DNA of 64,000 bases from Pagrus major. Its lineage: Eukaryota; Chordata; Actinopteri; Spariformes; Sparidae. The DNA is taken from positions 31,339,493 through 31,403,492 of the forward strand of contig NC_133223.1 in the NCBI RefSeq assembly GCF_040436345.1, given 5' to 3'. The notes under the pieces were generated by a model, which saw only the letters and a list, made by a program, of their open reading frames with translations, was not told the DNA's origin and made no database searches. Every line of letters begins with the position of its first letter. Position 1 is the stretch's first letter. Position numbers and translations under genes: made by a program. Positions 59,501-64,000 of this stretch are shown piece after piece.

Positions 59501-62500
59501 TCAATCTGTGAAGAGAACCGATAAAGAACCGAACCATTAAGAAGTAACAATAAGAGTATTAGGATCGATAAAATCCTAACGATAGCCATCCCTATACATG
59601 AAGTTGTTTTTGTCCCTTAAACTACAAGAATCAGAACAGTTACGGAGGGAAGCTCTCACCGTGTCGTGTTTTCTACCTTCCTGCTGCACACGCATCCATC
59701 AAACCAGTCAATTTAAATTAACCAGCAGAATTAACCTACAAAATGTCCTCTTCTGTTTGTGTGAGAGCACGAACTGTTTTCTGTTTACCTCGCCGGTCTA
59801 TCTGAGGAGTTATGAAAACACATTTAATTTGAAAACTTACACGAGTTTAGAGTGTAATTGATTTTCAAGATTCGAGAAGACTTTATTGTCATTGTACTGC
59901 TGCACAAGGCAACAACACAAGTAAACGATTTCGCTTCTGTAACGGTGAATATGAATGAGTAGATCATTCAGAGGAGATGTCGTTAGTTTGATTTGGGTCC
60001 ATACGGCAACACAGACAGACGTGGAATTAACATTTCCAGACATGATTGAGCAACATGCACGACGCACAACCCCTCAGTGCTAATGCTAATTATCTGAATT
60101 CACATTATTTGTTGTTGTTGTTGTCAGTCTCGGGGTAATGAACAATGGTCCTTGACATCGAGAGCAAAGTCTTAGATAACAAGCTATTTAATAAACATGA
60201 GGGAATCGTCGAGAATTGAGGTGAATCAATAAATTGTGGTCACTGACAGAAGGAGCAACGATGAATGAAGACAAATGAAGTCAACGTAAAGTCGTTTCTA
60301 TTTGCGACCTGAAATTAAAAAACAAACTATTAAAAATAATTTTAAAAATTCAAATAATTTAAATGATGCCGGTTTGGAGACACAAAGATTAAACTGCAAT
60401 GAAGGTACTCCTTATTGTTCATCTCCTGTCTGTGTCGTGTCCTGAATAAAGAATCATGTTTCGCTTAAGTTGATGAGCTTGAGTTGGTGTTAATTATCAG
60501 AAACTAAACAAACAGAGCAAAAGAAAAGCTTTTTGAAGGACACCAGCTGCAAGTACCAGGCAGACCGATAGTGCCACCTGCTGTCCTCATGAAGAAAAAC
60601 AATGAAATCACAATTTTCCTTCACATTTTCCATCACTGCCACTATGATAAATGTATGAATATGAATTATCTGACCAAAAGTGCTCGAATGAAAACCTCCA
60701 GAAACACTTTAAATGAACTTCATGGCCTTTAGTTTCACTGCAGTTTGTACTGTAATGGTCTCATTTTGTGTTTATGGCAGATTTTTTCCCCCAAAACTTT
60801 TAACAGAAGAGAAAATCTGAGTGAAAATTGTATTTTCCGAAATATAATTTAAGCTGTTATTATGGATGGAATTTCTAACCTCAGTGTGATTTTCTTCAAA
60901 ATATGATTTGTAAGAATTCTGCATTAAAATGTCCAAAAAGGACTCGACGTTTGTTATATATTTTGTTGAGATATGTCCTTACATTATACCTAAAGTTTCC
61001 AAAGTGAGTTAGGAAGTTGGCAAACGATACTAAACGTGAATAAAACTTTAAAACAGTATCTCGTCTTTGAACATTTGTGCCTGACCCTACTAAGATAGAT
61101 TTTCATCTGCAAAAGGCGGCAAGCAAGTCCGACCACGGTATGTGTATATGTGTTTATTCGCCCTAAATAGCCAGATGACCTGACTGTACATTAGCCGTAA
61201 GCTAGTGAGCAGCAGCAGCACACACTGAGAGTGTGTGTGTGTGTGTGTGTGTGTGTTTGAATCCAGGTCAACCTCTCACTGAACTCAGCAGAGACTCTGG
61301 TTCTCTCTCTTCTTCTTCCCCTCTCCTCTCTGTAACGTTACGTTCATGTAGTAAAGAACATTTCCCCTCCAGCTCCAGTCAGCAGTCAACATTACAGAAC
61401 ATAAACACTCGACAACGGAGGTCACCTTTGTGGGTCAGTGCTGCAGTCAGGTTGATAAACAGGAGTGAAGATAAATCAGTATAATATTATAAGGACGTCA
61501 GGTTGTGCATCCTATAAAGAGGCTCTCCAGATTACAGGGAGGAGATTTATTTGCCAGGTGTGTTAGTGTAAACAGATTATTCAAAACATACCGACATCAG
61601 AGTCGCCGGAGCACAATGAGAAAACACAATGCCACTGCTGTGACACTAGAAGCCTATCAGTGTCCTATTTCATTAACGAAAAACTATGACGAAAAATGCT
61701 CATCGACAACCTTTTTTCCATGACTTAGATGAGATGCTGACCAGCTAAAATTGGTTATTTGATATATGTCGTGTTTTTGTTGATGAGACGAGGCAGGACT
61801 GACACGTTAGTGGAAGGCTATCTAGACATTCGAAAAATGCTTGATATTGTTCCCCCAACTGAGCATCTGGTCCGTCTTAAAAAAATACTTTCATGTTACT
61901 GATTGATGTGTCCAGATAACTAAAACCCCCGCAGGTGATGGGGTCCCAAACAGACAGTGAGTCATGGCGTTGTTGTGGCTTCAATGCAAAACGCACTTGA
62001 AAGTGCAGCACCCTGCTATTAATGCCCCGGGAAGTGAGCTGAGGCTTTTTATCATTAAGTTGACTAAAATATATGAGTTTTATTTGACTAAAACAAGCAT
62101 TTTCATGCTATGACTAAGACTAAAATGGCTTCCAAAATTAACACTGAGGCCTTTGTGTGTATCCACTGATGAAACATGAAATAACCTGTCATCACCTTCC
62201 TAGCAGAGGAACCACAGCTGAGGACCTACCTTGACTGCCTTGGCCGTCTCCAGCGACTGCTCCGGCGGGATGCCCACCTCCCTCTCCCTAAGGAGCTGCT
62301 GGGTGAAGTAGGTGATGTCTCGTCCTGCGATGGGAATGTGCTTTATACAGCTGCCAATTACATAACCTTCAGCCTGAGAGAGACAGGGAAGCGGATACAG
62401 ACACAGAAGTTATGTCATATAATGTGAAACTTAATAGGGAAGTACAAGTGTGTAGAAAACACAGAGACACAAATGTTTTTCCATCACTGCGAGGCCCTCT

Positions 62501-63984
62501 CCACGTCCCCACGGTGTTGTGTTTGGCCCCTTTTTTGTGCATGTTCAGCAGCGGCTACAGACATGCTGATTCAGTCATCCAGCCGCTAAATATATTCTGC
62601 TAGCACATTTCCTAAATCTGAGTAATTCCTTCCATCCTCTGAAAAACCGTGGCCTACTTTCAGACATCAACACCATCCTGTTACTGAGCAAGCAGACAGG
62701 TGGAAATATAATCTTTTAAAGGGGACGAAATTCTTAATTCTTGTCCACATGGTGTATAAAAACCTCAATGTAACGCTTCTTTACAAAATGCTGCACCTAC
62801 TCAGGGTTTAGTATGAGTTGTCAGTGTTGTTTCAAGCCTCTATGAAAATAAATGTATAATCATAATGAAAAATAACACATTTCCTCTGAGTTTAAGACCC
62901 TAACTCTTTTAGCCCAGCTCCTGAATGGCCAGAAGGAGAGCACACATCCTTCAGTGTTTTCTTACAAACTACTTCAATCTGCTAACCTTGCCTTTACCTT
63001 CAGTTCTCTTTTCAGCCCACACACACCTACACCTCTGGTTTCTGAATGCACATATAGGCCTGCTTCTTTCAGTTTTTCTCTCCATGCTCTGTTGACCTTC
63101 TCCATCAGCAACACAACTCCTGATGTTTTCTCTTCGTGTGTGGAGGAGGCTTGTTGTTGACAAGCTTTTACATACAATGATATCAGTGGTAGTTAATTGA
63201 TCATGGATTCTCTCAAATGGATGAAAAAATAACAATTAAAATGCCAAAATGGGTCCTAGGTGGCTGTTAATATATCTGAGCGGCACGCCAAGGAAAGCCT
63301 ACGTGTGGGAAACACTGAGGGAGTGAGTGTTCGCCTGTCGATCTGGAAACTCACCACAGGGATGACGTGGGTGACACCATCTCCACTGTCGATGACGGTG
63401 CCCGTCAGCGTCCTCTCTCCTACCTGTCTGGACGTCCAGGAGGCTGCTAGAGCAAGCACAGCCTGAAACACAGATGATGGATTAAAAACTGACTTTGAGT
63501 CAGAATTATAAATCAGATGAGAGGAATATCTGCAGGTATCAGGTGTATTTCCTCGTCATATACAAACTAGATGACCCGGCATCTCTCACCTGCACAGCGA
63601 TGTACAGCCCAGGTACGTTGAAGGACTCAAACATGATCTCGGCCGTGTACTCTCGGTTTTCTGGTGTGTTCAGAGGAGGCTCTGTCTGCAAACAGAGAAA
63701 TAAACAGAACATCAACACAGTCATTTTTCTCTCACAATTCAGACTTAAAAGAAAAAGTGCGGTCTTTGTGCCAACATTTTGTATTTACTCGTCCTTGGCT
63801 GATGAGCCAAAATGTTAATTTCACTGTCCATCACGAGCAGTTCTGGCCTGACCACATTCTTTAAGTCTCTTACCAGGAGGAAGTAGTGGTCCTCAGGCTC
63901 AGCCCTCAGGTACTTGAAGATGATCTGCTCCATGAAGCGCTCCATTAGGTCCCAGTCCTCCACGATGCCATGACGGATTGGCCA
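53503..63984 (-). CDS. actr3: actin-related protein 3 (Arp3), 5'-truncated by the window edge, nine exons
   Basis: Arp3 is a core subunit of the seven-protein Arp2/3 complex. With Arp2 it forms the actin-like template from which a branch filament grows, at lamellipodia, endocytic sites and other cortical actin structures. Nine minus-strand exons join in frame to 343 codons plus a stop: 63874-63984, 63590-63685, 63355-63462, 62230-62373, 58778-58951, 57496-57588, 56613-56738, 55048-55131 and 53503-53598. Adding the 75 missing N-terminal residues gives 418, the usual vertebrate length. The phosphate-binding loop DSGDG (about 169-173) and GGSTMF (about 323-328) are visible, and the protein ends in the family C-terminus FGVMS. 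The first nucleotide-binding loop (DCGTG) lies in exons off the right edge. [14 protein letters not shown] and YEEIGPS match ACTR3 rather than the paralogue ACTR3B. All introns are GT-AG and phase 0. Exon numbers below assume the 12-exon mammalian layout. Confidence 0.97.
53599..55047 (-). other. actr3 intron 11
   Basis: 1,449-bp GT-AG intron. I see a short GCTA tandem run near 54180-54195 and otherwise nothing beyond unremarkable AT-rich intronic DNA. Confidence 0.85.
55048..55131 (-). CDS. actr3: actr3 exon 11 (residues 360-387)
   Basis: 28 codons, [14 protein letters not shown] to FGGSMLAST, identical to the vertebrate consensus as far as I can tell. CCTCAG acceptor; donor GTAAGT, the best in the visible gene. 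Confidence 0.96.
55132..56612 (-). other. actr3 intron 10
   Basis: 1,481-bp intron. About a third of it is the hAT-like miniature element at 55574-56053. The remainder shows nothing recognisable. Confidence 0.85.
55574..56053 (+). mobile_element. hAT-like non-autonomous miniature transposon in actr3 intron 10
   Basis: A 480-bp unit begins CAGGGGTGGGAATC and ends TTTGTCCCACCCTCC. The ends are imperfect terminal inverted repeats of the CAGGGGTGGG type found on hAT elements. It is flanked by ATTAGTAT (55566-55573) and ATTAGCAC (56054-56061), a 6-of-8 match consistent with a decayed 8-bp target duplication. There is no transposase open frame inside. The structure is seen directly; the superfamily call is inferred from the ends and the duplication length. 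Confidence 0.65.
56613..56738 (-). CDS. actr3: actr3 exon 10 (residues 318-359)
   Basis: 42 codons starting [15 protein letters not shown] and ending [16 protein letters not shown] is the adenosine-side loop of the actin fold and is intact. The exon has [10 protein letters not shown] where human has KLSEELSGGR, both conservative. Acceptor CCCCCACAG, donor GTGAGA. Confidence 0.96.
56739..57495 (-). other. actr3 intron 9
   Basis: 757-bp intron. It contains a MITE fragment at 57091-57252 and a 13-bp tandem duplication (AAAGCCCCGACAC twice, around 56984-57008). Confidence 0.85.
57091..57252 (+). mobile_element. fragment of a common teleost MITE ending in GTTAGCTGGAGCCCTAA
   Basis: The right end GATGAAAATAGTCGTTAGC followed by TGGAGCCCTAA, and the internal TGGACATTTT...TTTATAAACC blocks, match the GATTAATCG/GTTGCAGC-type miniature elements I recall from many percomorph genomes. 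A related copy in the same orientation lies at 745-970. The family assignment is from memory. Confidence 0.5.
57496..57588 (-). CDS. actr3: actr3 exon 9 (residues 287-317)
   Basis: 31 codons, [14 protein letters not shown] to IDVRRPLYK. The FTQPISE wording is the ACTR3 form, not the ACTR3B form. CCCAG acceptor, GTAAGA donor, phase 0 on both sides. Confidence 0.96.
57589..58777 (-). other. actr3 intron 8
   Basis: 1,189-bp intron beginning with the weak donor GTTGGT. No repeat or RNA gene recognised. Confidence 0.85.
58778..58951 (-). CDS. actr3: actr3 exon 8 (residues 229-286)
   Basis: 58 codons, from [14 protein letters not shown] to [11 protein letters not shown]. It includes the Arp3-specific insert region [15 protein letters not shown], which separates ACTR3 from ACTR3B, and the actin-fold element GYERFLGPE. 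The acceptor is CCATCAG. The donor is GTTGGT, weaker than the GTRAG-type donors of the other exons. Confidence 0.95.
59868..59955 (+). repeat. left-end fragment of an interspersed teleost repeat
   Basis: The stretch with GACTTTATTGTCATTGTAC, then GCACAAGGCAACAACACAAG, matches the start of a repeat I recall as frequent in fish. The other end of this type appears to be present separately at 30395-30560. No terminal repeat or target duplication was seen. Confidence 0.4.
60885..61480 (+). repeat. dispersed repeat R1, largest copy (inside actr3 intron 7)
   Basis: The body shares blocks with 24640-24790 (opposite strand), 44955-45310 and 17950-18365: GTAAGAATTCTGCATTAAAA, TATATTTTGTTGAG and GATTTTCATC. 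The tail (61190-61480) aligns with 9100-9325 over blocks such as AACTCAGCAGAGACTC and CAGGTTGATAAACAGGAGTG, with about 70 bp present here and absent at 9.2 kb. A GT microsatellite (61231-61256) sits where the 9-kb copy has only TTGTGTGTGTCTG. No protein is encoded. Confidence 0.6.
61231..61256. repeat. (GT)13 microsatellite
   Basis: Uninterrupted GT dinucleotides inside a dispersed-repeat copy in actr3 intron 7. Confidence 0.95.
62230..62373 (-). CDS. actr3: actr3 exon 7 (residues 181-228)
   Basis: 48 codons, [15 protein letters not shown] to ETAKAVK. It contains IAGRDIT, the conserved stretch after the nucleotide cleft. It reads [14 protein letters not shown] where human ACTR3 has isoleucine after the phenylalanine and aspartate for the first glutamate; both are mild substitutions. 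CTCTCAG acceptor, GTAGGT donor. A 3,278-bp intron, the largest in the visible gene, follows. Confidence 0.96.
62374..63354 (-). other. actr3 intron 6
   Basis: 981-bp intron without recognisable repeats or RNA genes. Confidence 0.85.
63355..63462 (-). CDS. actr3: actr3 exon 6 (residues 145-180), phosphate-2 loop
   Basis: 36 codons, [10 protein letters not shown] through THVIPV. It contains [10 protein letters not shown], the second phosphate-binding loop of the actin/Hsp70 ATPase fold. The second aspartate falls at residue 172, the position of the known catalytic aspartate of Arp3, and it is intact. TTTCAG acceptor, GTGAGT donor. Confidence 0.96.
63590..63685 (-). CDS. actr3: actr3 exon 5 (residues 113-144)
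   Basis: 32 codons from [12 protein letters not shown] to GLYIAVQ, essentially invariant in vertebrate Arp3. TTTGCAG acceptor, GTGAGA donor. It is separated from exon 4 by a compact 188-bp intron and from exon 6 by a 127-bp intron. Confidence 0.96.
63874..63984 (-). CDS. actr3: actr3 exon 4 (residues 76-112)
   Basis: 37 codons starting [12 protein letters not shown] and ending EDHYFLL, at the start of the actin fold's small-domain core. The acceptor is AACAG immediately before the TGG codon and the donor is GTAAGA. The sequence differs from human at about one residue (isoleucine in MEQIIF). Only 16 bases of the preceding intron are in the window, so the initiator exons are not visible. Confidence 0.96.
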
Positions 63985-64000
63985 CTGTTGGAACAAGGGT

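Larger units (their letters stand above)
58952..62229 (-). other. actr3 intron 7, the largest visible intron
   Basis: 3,278 bp. It contains the left end of an interspersed repeat (59868-59955), a CTCF-like motif (60567-60586) and a large dispersed-repeat copy with a GT microsatellite (60885-61480). The remainder shows no coding potential. Confidence 0.85.

Noticed and set aside
53503..63984. Assignment of the gene as ACTR3B or conventional actin
   Set aside because: Diagnostic positions ([30 protein letters not shown]) match ACTR3, and conventional actin lacks the insert and the C-terminal FGVMS.

Overview
The window is nuclear DNA from a ray-finned fish, most likely a percomorph. Three things point there. 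The one clear gene is a vertebrate actin-related protein 3 gene split by spliceosomal introns. The non-coding DNA is dense in dinucleotide and trinucleotide microsatellites. Many diverged interspersed repeats match types that I recall from percomorph genomes; that is recall, not a database search. Nothing bacterial, viral, CRISPR-like or toxin-like was seen.

Layout. Positions 52,440-64,000 hold the 3' three quarters of actr3 on the minus strand. Nine exons encode residues 76-418 of the 418-residue protein. Every exon length is a multiple of three and every visible junction is phase 0. The first 75 residues lie beyond the right edge. The gene ends at a stop codon at 53,503-53,505, followed by a 3' UTR of about 1 kb with two candidate poly(A) signals near 52,519 and 52,460. 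Its introns carry a 480-bp hAT-like miniature transposon, a second MITE fragment and a large copy of a dispersed repeat.

Positions 1-52,439 are about 52 kb in which I can support no protein-coding gene. Open frames there are short, overlap on both strands and show no recognisable protein, apart from three decayed LINE reverse-transcriptase tails (30.1, 34.7-35.1 and 51.2-51.8 kb). The rest is unique intergenic DNA with at least six dispersed repeat families, a tRNA-derived SINE, microsatellites and a few stretches that look like candidate conserved non-coding elements. In human, the flank downstream of ACTR3 is a long gene-poor interval before DPP10, so a gene desert here fits conserved synteny, but no DPP10 exon was recognised.

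Functionally there is one story: actr3 encodes the Arp3 subunit of the Arp2/3 complex, which nucleates branched actin filaments. I did not find a convincing new biological system. The most worthwhile leads are a very G-rich run just after the actr3 stop codon, a CpG-dense block at 30.66-31.09 kb, two perfect hairpins (16.7 and 17.65 kb), a repeat interrupted by a long AT/AC microsatellite, and the candidate non-coding conserved blocks.
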